Notes: generated by a model from the letters alone, not told the origin. A stretch of 64,000 nt of DNA from Hypericum androsaemum (GCA_963995505.1 OZ023186.1:17367570-17431569); one strand, 5' to 3'; shown: positions 45,752 through 57,000, numbered from the stretch's first letter. A program made the numbers and translations.

Positions 45752-47710
45752 CTATGTCTTTACTTTGGAAGACGTATATTGCAGGAACCAGAATGTCGAC
45801 AGGAATCCAGCCGCGCCCGTTGCGAGCATGGTTGCAAAGGAGATGAGAGCAATGTAGCCGATGTAGACAGCTACAGGACCCTTCATGAACATGATATCAT
45901 AATAAACAAGATGGTAGATCAAGTAAGCGAAGAGATATATTGCCACTGAGGCAGAAGCAAAGAAGGAATTCCACCACCATTTCGGGTTACCGAGGAGGAA
46001 GTGCTTGTGAACGACTAAGATGGATGATCCGGAGCAAACTACGAGCAGAAGAGCCATGGTCATGCAGAGGGACCCGTAGCTGTTGTAGCAAAAATCCATC
46101 TGGAGGCTGAACAAAATATCTGACTGCTGAATGTCAAACACAGTGAAGGAGACGAATCCTGCCCAAAAAATGTAAAACAAGGAGTAGAGTCTGAACGTGA
46201 TTGCTTGAGGCAATGGAGTTTCATTAATAGTGGGACTAGTGCCTTTGTAATGTGATTTTGAGCCAGTGTAGCCGCCTATAAGTGTAAGCGGGAGAGCGAT
46301 TCCGAGCCAGAGGACGATCAGAATTGCCAATTGATTGAATGAGGTGGTAGTCTCGGTCTCAGTGTCATCAGTGTAGCTAATAGTCCCAGGTAGGAACTTC
46401 TCTGAGGTTAAGATTAGAAGGTTCATAAGAGGAAAGATACAAGAAACTCCGAGTGAGACTGGAATCCATCCATTCTGATATGTGCATCCGAGTTTCCTCC
46501 GCAGACGGGCAGAAACAAGTCCAGCTGCATAACTGAAGATTGTGTACAAGAGTACCATAACTGTAAGCAGAGTTCCGCGAGGAGCTGATGACAGGAACCC
46601 GAGAGCAGCCAGCGACACTGAGACAACAACTGTCCCTAGAATCTGAACCCCAGTTCCAGTTGCAGCACACAGAAGCAGGGGACAGTTTGGGGCTCGGAAT
46701 ATATCCTCAGGCTTACATGGTCCATAAGAATTTTCGATCAATTGAACCTTGGCCTCAGCGTCGATCGTTCCTGCTCGCACCTGGTTCTGCCTCATCCTCC
46801 TCCTGAGGATGTTCAGGATACCCAGGGAGTGAATAGCAATTATGATCAGGGAAGTAAAGAGAGAGGGCAGCCGGACAGCGGATCCATCCACATTGGAATA
46901 GGCATCCCATCTAGATGTCCAATTGATATCACTCTCCTCAAATGTGATCCTGTAAGTAAAAGTGATGGATTCATTCTCCTTGATCTCCCTGGATTCAACT
47001 ATGCAGCTACCCCAAATCGGGTATGTATAATTGTCATACATTGTCAGGTTCGACGCGAGATGATCGTCGTGCCTAACATTACAAGGAGTCACCTCAAACC
47101 CAACAATCGTGTACAGAGAAGCATCAGACCCTCCATTTTCACTCCCATCAGTTACCATGTTGATGTTTTCCTCCTTGTGGACAAGGACCTTGAACTCCAA
47201 ATGGTTAAACACATTATACTCCTCAAAGAACGAGGTTCCAACTTCAAACCCAATAGTCTTGAACTCTGTAAGCTGAGACTTGACATATCTCACAGCGGGC
47301 AGATCGTCAAGGAGAAAGTTGACATAGTACTTTTCATCAATCCTCTTCTTCCAGAGATCAACCTCGTCGGCCGACAAGGGGCCGGATTGGCACAAGAAGA
47401 CCGTTGTCCCATTCTCGTTCATGTTAATCCTGTAAGGTGAATTCCGAGCCCTGTCTCCCATAAGGAGCCGACCCAGATTGAACGAGGCCATGTCCTTGAC
47501 ACCCTCTTGAGGCTTGCAGAAGGGCAGGAGGCTGTAATAACTCAGTGGCAAGTGCTTGAATGAGGCAAGGGAGGTCACTTCCATGGACATGGAGTCACCT
47601 GCTTTGTACTTTCGCGGATTGCCCGGAAACAAGGAGGACCCTTGTCTGGATTGGAATAACAAGGTCAGAGCCATTAAGACCACGACCTTGAAAAGTGTAG
47701 GAGGTTCCAT
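45752..47710 (-). CDS. TM9SF (EMP70/transmembrane nonaspanin) protein, type B
   Basis: This is a single intact frame of 652 residues from ATG 47710. A signal peptide is at 1-25 (FKVVVLMALTLLF), and the lumenal domain carries LPFCKP, NSPYRINM and FNHLEFKVLVH, ending SRWDAY near residue 285. A membrane segment, a basic loop, EDIFRAPNCPLLLC and a run of hydrophobic segments follow to the C-terminus. It acts in the endomembrane system by family knowledge. The C-terminus reads FLQYTSSKVKT, without the KxD/E signal that ends most family members. The proximal promoter is shared with the other cluster members, and its closest relative is the broken copy at 55077-57000. Confidence 0.93.
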   Translation of the reverse strand: MEPPTLFKVVVLMALTLLFQSRQGSSLFPGNPRKYKAGDSMSMEVTSLASFKHLPLSYYSLLPFCKPQEGVKDMASFNLGRLLMGDRARNSPYRINMNENGTTVFLCQSGPLSADEVDLWKKRIDEKYYVNFLLDDLPAVRYVKSQLTEFKTIGFEVGTSFFEEYNVFNHLEFKVLVHKEENINMVTDGSENGGSDASLYTIVGFEVTPCNVRHDDHLASNLTMYDNYTYPIWGSCIVESREIKENESITFTYRITFEESDINWTSRWDAYSNVDGSAVRLPSLFTSLIIIAIHSLGILNILRRRMRQNQVRAGTIDAEAKVQLIENSYGPCKPEDIFRAPNCPLLLCAATGTGVQILGTVVVSVSLAALGFLSSAPRGTLLTVMVLLYTIFSYAAGLVSARLRRKLGCTYQNGWIPVSLGVSCIFPLMNLLILTSEKFLPGTISYTDDTETETTTSFNQLAILIVLWLGIALPLTLIGGYTGSKSHYKGTSPTINETPLPQAITFRLYSLFYIFWAGFVSFTVFDIQQSDILFSLQMDFCYNSYGSLCMTMALLLVVCSGSSILVVHKHFLLGNPKWWWNSFFASASVAIYLFAYLIYHLVYYDIMFMKGPVAVYIGYIALISFATMLATGAAGFLSTFWFLQYTSSKVKT

Positions 47711-47864
47711 TTTCTGGTTTGTTGGTTCCTTTGAAGAAGTTTGGGATAAACAAGAAAGAAGTAAAAGCTACAGAGAAAGGAAGATTCATATAATAGCAAT
47801 GAGAGAGTGGAGGGAAGAGCAATAATTGGGAGAGGAAAGTCAACCTTACTTGGGGAACAAGCAC

Positions 47865-47930
47865 CCGAAAAGGTCAGCGGTTGGGTTGGGACAATAATGA
47901 CGGCGGTTTTTTTTTTGAATGAGGAAAGCT
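47865..47930 (-). promoter_or_regulatory. conserved TM9SF upstream block, type B gene
   Basis: Read on the minus strand it contains CCCAACC then a GCTGACCTTTTCGGGTGCTTG stretch, matching the blocks before the other copies. A TATATG-like box (CTATTATATGAATCTTCC) follows near 47783-47800, about 75 bp before the ATG. Confidence 0.6.
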
Positions 47931-48271
47931 AACATGAAGCATCTGCTAGTTCTGATCGTTCGTTCACTTCTCGGGTCCCGTTGACTTTGACTTTTTTAAT
48001 AGGTAAAATTTCTTTATTTAAAATATAAGCCCTAGGAATAATTACAGAACTAATATTAATACATCCCCAAGTGATGTTCAACAATCCACCGCCAGACAAC
48101 GAACATGCTCGGTGTCAAAACACAGATACAAAGAAACGACCGATTCCGTTGACTTTGACTTGCTTTGTCGGTTTCTGTCTTCCTTTTTAAACTTTGTATG
48201 TAATCCAAAACATTAAAGTAACGAGATAATAAAATGATGAATTTTTCTTATTAACTTTAATACCTTGTAGG

Positions 48272-49493
48272 TAAGGGTGAGCAAAAAAATTGATATCCGA
48301 AATATTTATTTCGGATTCGGATATAAAAAATATAAATTCAGATTATCCGAATATCCAAATTTATTAATACATATGTAATATATTTATTGGACTCGGCCGA
48401 TTTTAATTGGAAGATGGGGTTGACCTTAACACATATATTATATTTAAACATGTTTGACTCTATATAAAACTAAACAACAGCAAAGCCCACTAGAAGTTAC
48501 CACTAAATAAAATAAGAAAGGAAGTGCGGGTCGAGAAAACAGAAAGTGAAATCGTGGGGTCAGAGAAAAAAATAAAAAAAATCATATTGAAACCCTAATT
48601 AAAATTTTGCAACAGCGCCGGTCATCCTCTTTGGTGCACGCAACACCTCCGGCCGAATCGTGGTCGTCTTTGTAGGCCACGGACGTCGATCATCTCACCT
48701 GGATTCAAATGGTATAGTTGTCTACTTGTATAAGTCTATTTCTTTATTACTTGTCTTAGTCTATTCAAGTGGGCGGGATAGAGCTTTTTTCTTGAGCTCT
48801 TCTCTTCATCAATGTACTATGATGCAATGCCTTCAGAACTAGGGGCCCTGGACTTATTGACGATGTTTGGTTGTTGGAGTAGTAGTTCGCCTCTTCACCC
48901 ATTAATTGTTTGAGTTTGGAAAGATTTTGTTAAATATTGGTTTAATTGTATTTCCAGGATGAACATAAAGATAGTATTGCACATTTTTTTGTCTATGGGA
49001 ATAGATGTATACCAAAAGTTTATGGATTTGAAGAGTCCATATTGATGAACTATTGAAGAAGAAGAAGAAGAAGAAGAAGAAGAAGAAGAAGAAGAAGAAG
49101 AAGAAGAAGAAGAAGAAGAAGAGCTATTAGGAAGCCCATTTTGAAGAATTTGGATGGCATGATTAGTTAAAAGCTATTATCTTTTGATGATGAAATCATT
49201 TAAATTTTGATTCCAATCTCTGTATATTTGAAGATTCGATAGAATTGTTTAAAATAGAGATGCAAAAACTTCGATGGAATTGTTTAGAGACGGAATCAGA
49301 ATTGCTTGGAACTGTTTAGAATTGCTTGAAGACTTAAAATTCGGATTATCCGAGTCCGAATCCGAAATAATTTTGGATTTTGAATTTCGGATTTTAGATT
49401 CGGATTCGGATCAAAAAAATATTAAATTCGAATATTAAGGATAATAGAAAATTTGAATAATTCAGATTCGGATTATCCGAATGCTCACCCTTA
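48272..49493. mobile_element. hAT-like non-autonomous element with 8-bp target duplication
   Basis: The terminal inverted repeats TAAGGGTGAGCA (48272-48283) and TGCTCACCCTTA (49482-49493) are perfect. The target duplication CTTGTAGG lies at 48264-48271 and 49494-49501. The subterminal regions are full of CGGAT and ATCCG motifs in both orientations, as in hAT elements. The centre has a non-AT-rich stretch (about 48600-48850) with no transposase domain, and a GAA microsatellite. Confidence 0.88.
49055..49123 (+). repeat. (GAA)n microsatellite
   Basis: About 22 GAA units without interruption lie inside the hAT-like element. Long GAA runs can form triplex DNA and are length-variable. Confidence 0.95.
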
Positions 49494-49501
49494 CTTGTAG
49501 G

Positions 49502-50079
49502 TATGGTCGTTTGATACATCTAATCTTATATTATTTTTATAAGATCTAATCTTATAGTTTAAAATACATATTTATAATTTCAACGGCCTAATAGATAACG
49601 ATTTGAGAAGCTGCCCGACCATCTGCCACGACACATCATTTTTCCGCTGATGACGTGGTCGCCATCGCAGCGAGTAGTGCTGACGTGGAAAGTCTGAATC
49701 TGTCCCAATTTTTTATATATATTTTTAAAAAGTTTATTAAAGTGAATTTTTTTCTAAAACAAAATGTAACTATACCATCCCTAACCTTGGAACCCACCCC
49801 CTCTAAACCAGGAAAGGATTTGGAACATATAAAAGGGGATGGCAGCACCATCCTAGTAAAATCTGGATCATTAATTTAAAATTTTGAACCGTAAAAAATA
49901 CACGCGTGTAGCTCTCCTTCTTGTTCTCCTTTCCGCTCCTCCTTTCTCATAGTCTTTCTCATATCCCAAGCAGGAACACATCGATCTTTGAACTTAGATT
50001 GGTACTCGAGCTCCCACTACAGCTGCGCGAGGGTTATAAATAATCCAAACCCCACCGATACTCCCAAGCAAGAACATAA
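49502..50079. other. intergenic DNA before the orphan exon
   Basis: No gene is supported. The final 150 bases could be the promoter and leader that came with the aminopeptidase exon. Confidence 0.4.
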
Positions 50080-50167
50080 ATGGAGAAGGAGAGAAATGGG
50101 AGCGAACTCGTCGCCTCCGATCTTATCAGCTTCTTCAATGCTTCCCCGACCGCCTTCCACACTGTTG
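50080..50167 (+). pseudogene. orphan first exon of an aspartyl aminopeptidase (M18) gene
   Basis: ATG 50080 opens MEKERNGSELVASDL, and the frame continues ISFFNASPTAFHTV to a GT donor after 50167. The FLNASPTAFH block is the conserved N-terminus of plant aspartyl aminopeptidase, a cytosolic or vacuolar M18 peptidase. The split codon after the valine also fits that gene's first splice site. No second exon is visible in the next 1.3 kb before the TM9SF promoter. If the intron is not removed, the frame stops soon after (GNFLN). I call it a truncated fragment. Confidence 0.62.
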
Positions 50168-51374
50168 GTAACTTCCTTAACTAATTGTCACTTTCGTTTT
50201 TTTTCTGGAGAATTTGGCAAAAATGCATCTTTTTTTCTCTTTCTGGGTTGTCTTTCTTGACTTGGAAGTGAGAACCGGAACCCCTTCGCCCTTCTTAGAC
50301 GGCGTAATAATTGGACTCATATCTCTGACACCCATGATGTGCCTAATGATGATCTTTTTGTTTTTTTTCTCATTTGAAACATATATGATTTTGTGTGTTT
50401 TGACTTTGAAATTGAAGTGTCTTTGTGTTTTTGCTTTTGAAAATTGATATATCTTTACGTTTTTACTTTTGAAAATTAATATGCCATTGATCTTGCCCGA
50501 TATGCAGTTGTAAGTTATTTGATGTGTCTTTCAGGTACAATGATACATCAGACAACATTAACGACATTTCAAATAATATCAACGACACATCAGATTTTTT
50601 TCTTTGGAACTGATGTTCCATTGCATTTTTTCCCCTTTGGAATTTATGTACCCTTGTATTTTTACATTTGAACTGATGTACAATGACGCGCATGTCTTTT
50701 TTAAGTGGTTTCGTTTGGGTTGACCTTTTTATCCCTATATATTTTATGATATTACAAATTTTTTATTTAATATCTCGTGTCCCCTTGGTGCTGCTGAGAG
50801 CTCAGATGGGGGTGTCTTTGGTATTTACCTAATCCCGAATACCAAACCAAATACCAAAATGCTAAAAAATGCTCTACCGATTCGGATCCTATCCCCAATA
50901 ATATTCGTTAAATTTGGTATTTACCGAATTAAATTTATGCTTCTTTATAATTAATCCATAAATATAAACATAGTTTCAATTACACAAATTTAATCTAACA
51001 AGTATAAAGTCCATCAAATTTAATTAGTGTAAAGTCTATTTAGAGCATCGACTTTTTGACAAGGCCAAATTTTTTTTTGATAAATTATATATAATTTGGT
51101 TTATGTATTTATTAATATATTTGGTAAATTCGGTATATTCAGTAAAATATTTGTATTTACCAAAATTTATCGAATATTTCAAAAAATTTCTACCAAATTA
51201 ATATCGAATATCGATTTACCGATCCAAACGACTAATTACCAACATTTTACCGAATTTACTGAATTTGAATTACCATTTGTTCACGCACCCAATTCAGCTC
51301 ACACAAAACACATCACGATAGCCAACACGGTTTAGGAAGATGCTGCCCACTCTTTCGGTGCCACGTGGAAGCAT
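50168..51374. other. intergenic, repeat-derived DNA
   Basis: From about 50811 to 51290 the sequence is full of ACCAAAT and ATTTGGTA-type motifs in both orientations, with GTATTTACC near the left and GGTAATTC-type matches (inverted) near the right. It resembles another non-autonomous DNA element, but I could not find ends or a target duplication. Confidence 0.4.
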
Positions 51375-51485
51375 CCCAATTTAAAATACCCGCCAAATTG
51401 TACCAACCCAATCGTTGACCCGATCAGGTTCTTGTTTCCCAAGTAAGGTTGACTTTCCACTTCCACATTGCTCTTATATGTTCCT
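51375..51485 (+). promoter_or_regulatory. conserved TM9SF upstream block, type A gene
   Basis: ATACCCGCCAAATTGTACC, CCCAATCGTTGACCCGATC and TTGTTTCCCAAGTAAGGTTG appear in this order, then CATTGCTCTTATATGTTCC as a TATA-like site about 70 bp before the ATG at 51548. The same order occurs at 54815-54995 and, on the minus strand, before 47710. GTTGACC is a W-box core. Confidence 0.65.
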
Positions 51486-51547
51486 CCATTCTCTTCTGGG
51501 TATCCCATATTTCTTCAAACCAAAAACAGGAGCAAAATTGGGAAAAC

Positions 51548-53443
51548 ATGGAATGCCCTAAAATTTTCAAGGTCTTGGTCTTAATGGCTGTGTCTTTGTT
51601 ATCCCAATCCAGACAAGGGTCCTCCTTGCTTCTTGGAGGTCCCATAAAGTACAATTCAGGTGACTCCTTGTCCATGGAAGTGACCTCCCTTGTCTCATTC
51701 ATGCACTTGTCTCTGAGTTACTACAGCCTGCCCTTTTGCAAGCCCCGAGAGGGCGTCGACGACACGGCCTCCTCGAATTTGGGACGCCTCCTCGTGGGGG
51801 AAGGGGATCGGAATTCGCCCTACAGGTTCAGGATGAACGATAACGGGACTGTCGTGTTCTTGTGCCAATCCGGAGCGTTGTCAGCCGACGAGGTTGGTCT
51901 CTGGAAGAAGAGGATCGATGAGATGTACCATATCAATTTCGTACTCGACGATCTGCCCGCCATGAGGTATATCAAGTCTCAGCTTTTCGCCTTCAAGTCC
52001 ATTGGGTTTCGAGTAGGTAGCCGCCGAATCTCTGGGACCTATTATGTGTTTAACCACTTGGAGTTCAAGGTTCTAGTCCAGAAGGAGGAAAACAATGACA
52101 ATGGAGCGAGAATTGGTGCTCCTCTGTACACAGTTGTTGGGTTTGAGGTGAACCCTTGTAGCGTTAGGCACGACGATCTTCTCGCAGTGAACATGACGAT
52201 GTACGACGAGTATCCTTATCCGATTAGGGGTAGCTGCATAATTGAGTCCAAGGAGATCAAGGAGAATGAGTCGATCACTTTTACTTACAGGGTCACGTTT
52301 GTGGAGAGTAACATCAATTGGACATCTAGATGGGATGCCTATTCCCTTAAGGATGGATCAGGTATCCAGGCTCACTCTCTCATTAATTCAATGATCACAA
52401 CAACTTTTCTCTCCGTGTGCGTACTGATCATCTGGAGGAGGAGGAGGAGGCAGAACCGGGCACGAGCAGTAACAATGGATGCTGAGGCTAATGCCCCGTT
52501 GATCCAAAAGTCATATGGACCATGTAAGCTAGAGGATGTAATCCGAGCCCCGGACTGTGCCATGCTTCTGTTTGCTGCAACTGGAACCGGGGTTCAGATT
52601 TTCGGAATGGCTATTGTCACAGTGACACTGGCTGCTCTCGGGTTCATGTCATCCGCTCCTCGCGGAACTGTGCTTATGCTTATGGTGTTGTTGTACACAT
52701 TCCTCAGTGTAGCAGCCGGATTTACCGCTGCCTCTCTGTGGAGAAAAGTCGGATGCGCCGATCCGAATGGATGGATTCCAGTTTCGCTCAGAGTTGGTTG
52801 CATCTTTCCTATCGTTGCCCTCCTAATTTTAGCCTCGAGAAGCTTCCTACTGGGGACTTTCTCATTCAATCTATTGGGCATTCTAACCATCCTCTGGTTG
52901 GGAATTGCTCTCCCACTTACACTTATAGGTGGCTACATTGGCTCAAAATTACACCATAAAGACACTAGTCCTGCTACCAATGAGACTCATGGCAAGAACA
53001 TACCTCGAGCAAGGACGTTCGTATTCTTTGCCGCGGCATGTTGTTTCTCCTTCGGTCTGCTTAACATTCCGATGTCATTCATTCTTTCAAGCCTCCGGAC
53101 GGGTTACATCTACAGCGACTACTGGTTCCTCTGCATTGTTGTCGCTCAACTGCTCGTAGTTTGCTCCGGATTATCCATCATATTCGTTGACAAGTGCCTT
53201 CTCATCGGCGATTCAAGGTGGTGGTGGAAGTCCTTCTTTGCAGCTGCTTCGGTGGGTGTTTATCTCTTTGCTTACTTGATCTACCATCTCGTGTATCATG
53301 ATCTCAAGTTCATGAGTGGACCTGGCCCGGTAGCTGTTTACATCGGATACATTATTCTCATCTCTCTTTCAACCATGCTCGCGACGGGTGCGGCCGGATT
53401 GCTGTCAACATTCTGGTTCCTGCACACTGTGTTGTCCAAGTGA
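51548..53443 (+). CDS. TM9SF (EMP70/transmembrane nonaspanin) protein, type A
   Basis: This is an intact frame of 631 residues from ATG 51548 (MECPKIFKVLVLMAVSLL). An upstream in-frame ATG at 51449 would add 33 residues but would bury the signal peptide. The lumenal domain has YYSLPFCKP, NSPYRFRM, FNHLEFKVLVQ and SRWDAY. A basic cytosolic loop (RRRRRQNRARA) and EDVIRAPDCAMLLF follow, and then the remaining membrane segments. The role in endomembrane trafficking is family knowledge. The protein ends FLHTVLSK, so the terminal KxD/E motif is missing. Its nearest relatives are the pseudogene at 43207-45030 and the fragment at 57187. Confidence 0.93.
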   Translation: MECPKIFKVLVLMAVSLLSQSRQGSSLLLGGPIKYNSGDSLSMEVTSLVSFMHLSLSYYSLPFCKPREGVDDTASSNLGRLLVGEGDRNSPYRFRMNDNGTVVFLCQSGALSADEVGLWKKRIDEMYHINFVLDDLPAMRYIKSQLFAFKSIGFRVGSRRISGTYYVFNHLEFKVLVQKEENNDNGARIGAPLYTVVGFEVNPCSVRHDDLLAVNMTMYDEYPYPIRGSCIIESKEIKENESITFTYRVTFVESNINWTSRWDAYSLKDGSGIQAHSLINSMITTTFLSVCVLIIWRRRRRQNRARAVTMDAEANAPLIQKSYGPCKLEDVIRAPDCAMLLFAATGTGVQIFGMAIVTVTLAALGFMSSAPRGTVLMLMVLLYTFLSVAAGFTAASLWRKVGCADPNGWIPVSLRVGCIFPIVALLILASRSFLLGTFSFNLLGILTILWLGIALPLTLIGGYIGSKLHHKDTSPATNETHGKNIPRARTFVFFAAACCFSFGLLNIPMSFILSSLRTGYIYSDYWFLCIVVAQLLVVCSGLSIIFVDKCLLIGDSRWWWKSFFAAASVGVYLFAYLIYHLVYHDLKFMSGPGPVAVYIGYIILISLSTMLATGAAGLLSTFWFLHTVLSK

Positions 53444-54814
53444 AGATATGTTGTTATGAACACATCTGCAGGTGGGTTTCTGCAAGAGGCACACGAGCGT
53501 TTTTCTTGGCAAGTGCAATCAATTTTCTTTTATTAGCGAAGTGTAATCAGTTCATGGATGAGTAGTTGCACATATGGATTGATCATTTTCTGCTTTTCTG
53601 CAAGTCTTTTAAAAAATTTAAGAAACCAGTATAATCTATTACAGGTTTTTTCAAATTATACAGAAATATCTTGAAGGAAAGAAAGCGTCCATCACTTTTC
53701 TTATTCATTTATTCGTTGTTGAGATTGTCTCACCTCGTCAGAGTTCATATACTCAAGTTATTTTTTACACCTTCCCAGGAAACCCAATCAAATCATAACT
53801 ACGCCAAGGCCCTTTGGAGAGTTCATACACTCTCTTTCAAGCAAATAACATTTTGATACATAAAAATCACATATCTTTAAAGAGATAAAGAACAATCAAG
53901 AGTTTTTCCAATATTTTGTACTCTACGATGTCTATGAGTATTTGCTTTGGTCTAACTTCGTAGCCAGGAATTGGTCCACGTGGGATATCAAACGACAACA
54001 TTTAGGACGATGTGGAACCCACGTGGACTGCCAAGTGGTCGAGAAGCTACCCTGGACTGAGGTGTGTCCCAAAAAAAAATATCACAAGGTCTAAATGTGC
54101 AATTTTAAACCACACGCCCTAAATGTAGAATTTGCTAAACCACTAAACCACAAGGTACTTATGTATACTTTTCCCAAAAATTTACCTAGTCCAACTTCTA
54201 ATTATTCTCTTAGGCTACCTGTGTGGTCGATTTTTTTAATTTGAAGCTGATCTAGGCATCTTGAAGTCAGACGAAGAAAGTGGATACATTATTGACTAAC
54301 GTTTGATTTTTTTTGGAATATTTCTATTTTCAGAGTCGAATACTGTTTTATTTTGTTTAGGAGACAGTTTTCTCAATGATGTCTTTTACATTGATAACGT
54401 TTGATTTTAAGTCTTTCTTAAATGAATCCAAATATTTTACCAGTTGAATCAATTATTTGACTTTGCGCTCCATGATATTCAGCGGTAAACAAAATAAAAA
54501 GTTGTAGCAGGATCGGTAATAGTCACTCACCAACCCATAGTTTCATGTAGATTGATGTCATATCCCGCTGTCTTTGTACGAGCTCCGATTTTTGACACTC
54601 AAATTTTGTTGGATATAATTAGTTTAATAGACATGTTGAAATTTCAACATGGATTGCAGTGTATTGCAGATTATAAAAAAATCATCATTTTATTGTTTCA
54701 TTGTTTTAAGGTTTTGGAATGAATGAAAAAAGGAACAGACACGTAAAAGTCAAAGTCAACGGGCCGACAAGTGAACGAACGAGCAGATGATTTTTGTGGA
54801 ATTCGAAAAAAAAA
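53444..54814. other. spacer between TM9SF copies
   Basis: No gene is supported. Two CCACGTGG-type motifs lie near 53975-54040 (ggtccacgtgggat, acccacgtggact). The last part (about 54745-54790) matches, inverted, the region near 47940-48000 upstream of the type B gene. Confidence 0.5.
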
Positions 54815-54995
54815 GAATACCCGCCTTAATTATTGCCCAACCGAACCGTTGACCTGTTTCGGGTGCTTGTTTCCCGAGTCAGGTTGACTCTCCTCTCCCA
54901 GTTATTGCTCTACGTACGAGTTTGAATTCTAAATTTTCATCTGGGTCAAATGCTTTTGGCTGCATTGCTCTTTCCTCCATTCCCTCATCGGTATT
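54815..54995 (+). promoter_or_regulatory. conserved TM9SF upstream block, type B pseudogene
   Basis: ATACCCGCCTTAATTATTGC, CCGAACCGTTGACCTGTTTC and GGGTGCTTGTTTCCCGAGTC match the other copies. GGTATTATATGAGTCTTCC is the TATA-like site. An insertion relative to the type A copy lengthens this region. Confidence 0.6.
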
Positions 54996-55076
54996 ATATG
55001 AGTCTTCCTTCCTCTTTAGCTTTTAATTCTTTCCGGTTTTATCCCATACTTCTTCAAAGGAACCAACAAACCAGAA

Positions 55077-57000
55077 ATGGAACCAGCTACATTTTTCAAG
55101 GTCTTGGTCTTAACGGCCGTGTCCTTGTTATCCCAATCCAGGCAAGGGTCGTCCTCGTTTCCGGGCGATCCGCGCAAGTACAATGCAGGTGACTTCATGT
55201 CCATGGAAGTGACCTTCCCTGACTCCTTTAAGCACCTGCCTCTGAGTTATTACAGCCTGCCCTTTTGCAAGCCCCAAGAGGGTGTCAAGGACATGGCCTC
55301 ATCGAACGTGGGTGGAGACAGGGCTCAGAATTCACCCTACAGGATCAACATGAACGAGAATGGGACCGCGGTCTTCTTGTGCCAATCCGGCCCCTTGTCA
55401 GCCAACGAGGTTGATCTCTGGAAGAAGAGGATTGATGAGAAGAACTATATCAACTTCCTCCTTGACGATCTGCCCGCTGCGAGGTATGTCAAGTCTCAGA
55501 TTACAGAGTTCAAGACTATTGGGTTTGAAGTTGGAACCGAGGAGTACAATGTGTTTAACCATTTGGAGTTCAAGGTCCTTGTCCACAAGGAGGAAAACAT
55601 CAACATGGTAACTGATGGGAATGAAAATGGAGGGTCTGATGCTTCTCCGTACACGGTTGTTTGTTGGGTTTGAGGTGACTCCTTGTAGTGTTAGGCACGA
55701 CGATCATCTCGCATCGAACTTGACAATGTACGACGAGTATCCTTACCCGATTTGGGATAGCTGCATAATTGAGTCCAAGGAGATCAAGGAAAATGAGTCC
55801 ATCACTTTTACTTACAGGGTCACATTTGAGGAGAGGGACATCAATTGGACATCTAGATGGGATGGCTTTTCCCACGTGGATGGATCAGCTGTCCGGCTGC
55901 CCTCTCTCTTTCGTTCCCTGATCATAACTGCTTTTTACTTCGTGTGCATCATGACCATCTTCAGGAGGTGGACAGGGCAGAACCAGGCGCGAGCAGGAGT
56001 GGTCTACACTGAGGCCAGTGCTCCATTGGTCCAAAAGTCATATGGACCATGTAAGCTTGAAGACGTATTCCGAGCCCCTGACTATCCCGTGCTTCTGTGT
56101 GCTGCAACTGGTACTGGGGTTCAGATCCTAGGAACAGCCGTTGTCACGGTATTGCTGGCTGCTCTCGGGTTCTTGTCATCAACTCCTCACGGAACTCTGC
56201 TCACACTTGTCATACTCGTGTACACAATCTTCAGTTATGCAGCTGGATTTGTTGCTGTCCGTCTGAAGAGGAAACTCGGATGCACATATCCAAATGGATG
56301 GATACCAGTCTCACTCGGAGTTGTTTGCATTTTTCCTATCTTTGCGCTTCTAATTTTAGCCTCGGAGAAGTTCCTACTTGGGACTATCAGCTACATTGAT
56401 GATACCGAGACCGAGACTACCACCTCGTTCTATCTGTTGGCAATCCTGATCGTCCTCTGGCTCGGAATTGCTTTACCACTTACACTTATTGGCGGCTACA
56501 CTGGCTCAAAATCACATCATAAAGAGACTAATCCTACTACGGTCGAAGCTCCTGCTGAGAATATAACTAAAGCAAGCACACTTGGATGTTTGCTCTATGT
56601 TTTCGTGGCAGGAGGGGCCTCCTTCACTATGCTTGAGATTCAGCAGTCAGGTATTCTGTCCAGCCTCCAGATGAATTTTTGCTACGAAAGCTACTGGTCC
56701 CTCTGCATCGCCATGGCTCTTCTACTCGTAGTTTGCTCCGGATCATCCATCTTAGTCGTTCACAAGCACTTCCTCCTCGGTAACCCGAAATGGTGTTGGA
56801 ATTCCTTCTTTGCTTCTGCATCAGTGGTGCTATATCTCTTCGCCTGCTTGATCTACCATCTTGTTTATTATGATGTCAGGTTCATCGGCTACATTGTTCT
56901 CATCTCCTTTGCAACCATGCTCGCAACGGGCGCGGCTGGATTCCTGTTGACATTCTGGTTCCTGCAATATGTGTCTTCCAAAGTGCAGACAAAGTTATGA
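55077..57000 (+). pseudogene. TM9SF type B copy with a frameshift
   Basis: From ATG 55077 the frame is open for 198 residues, then shifts at about 55660. There the sequence reads GTTGTTTGTTGGG, against GTTGTGGG-type sequence in relatives, with four extra bases that look like a local TGTT duplication. The rest (from about 55670 to the TGA at 56998-57000) reads on in another frame with all membrane segments. Two in-frame losses are also seen relative to the type B gene: several residues after SSN (LGRLL region) and a stretch before YIVLISF. The C-terminus reads SSKVQTKL. An N-terminally truncated product could start downstream, but it would lack the signal peptide. A sequencing error at the shift is the main alternative. 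Confidence 0.85.

Noticed and set aside
46742..47440. 232-residue plus-strand frame
   Set aside because: It is antisense to the type B TM9SF gene; a similar antisense frame appears at the paralogue, as expected from shared codons.
53940..54180. Possible DNA-element end near tcacaaggtctaaatgtgca
   Set aside because: Short internal repeats (aaaccac, ctaaatgt) are present, but no inverted partner or target duplication was found.
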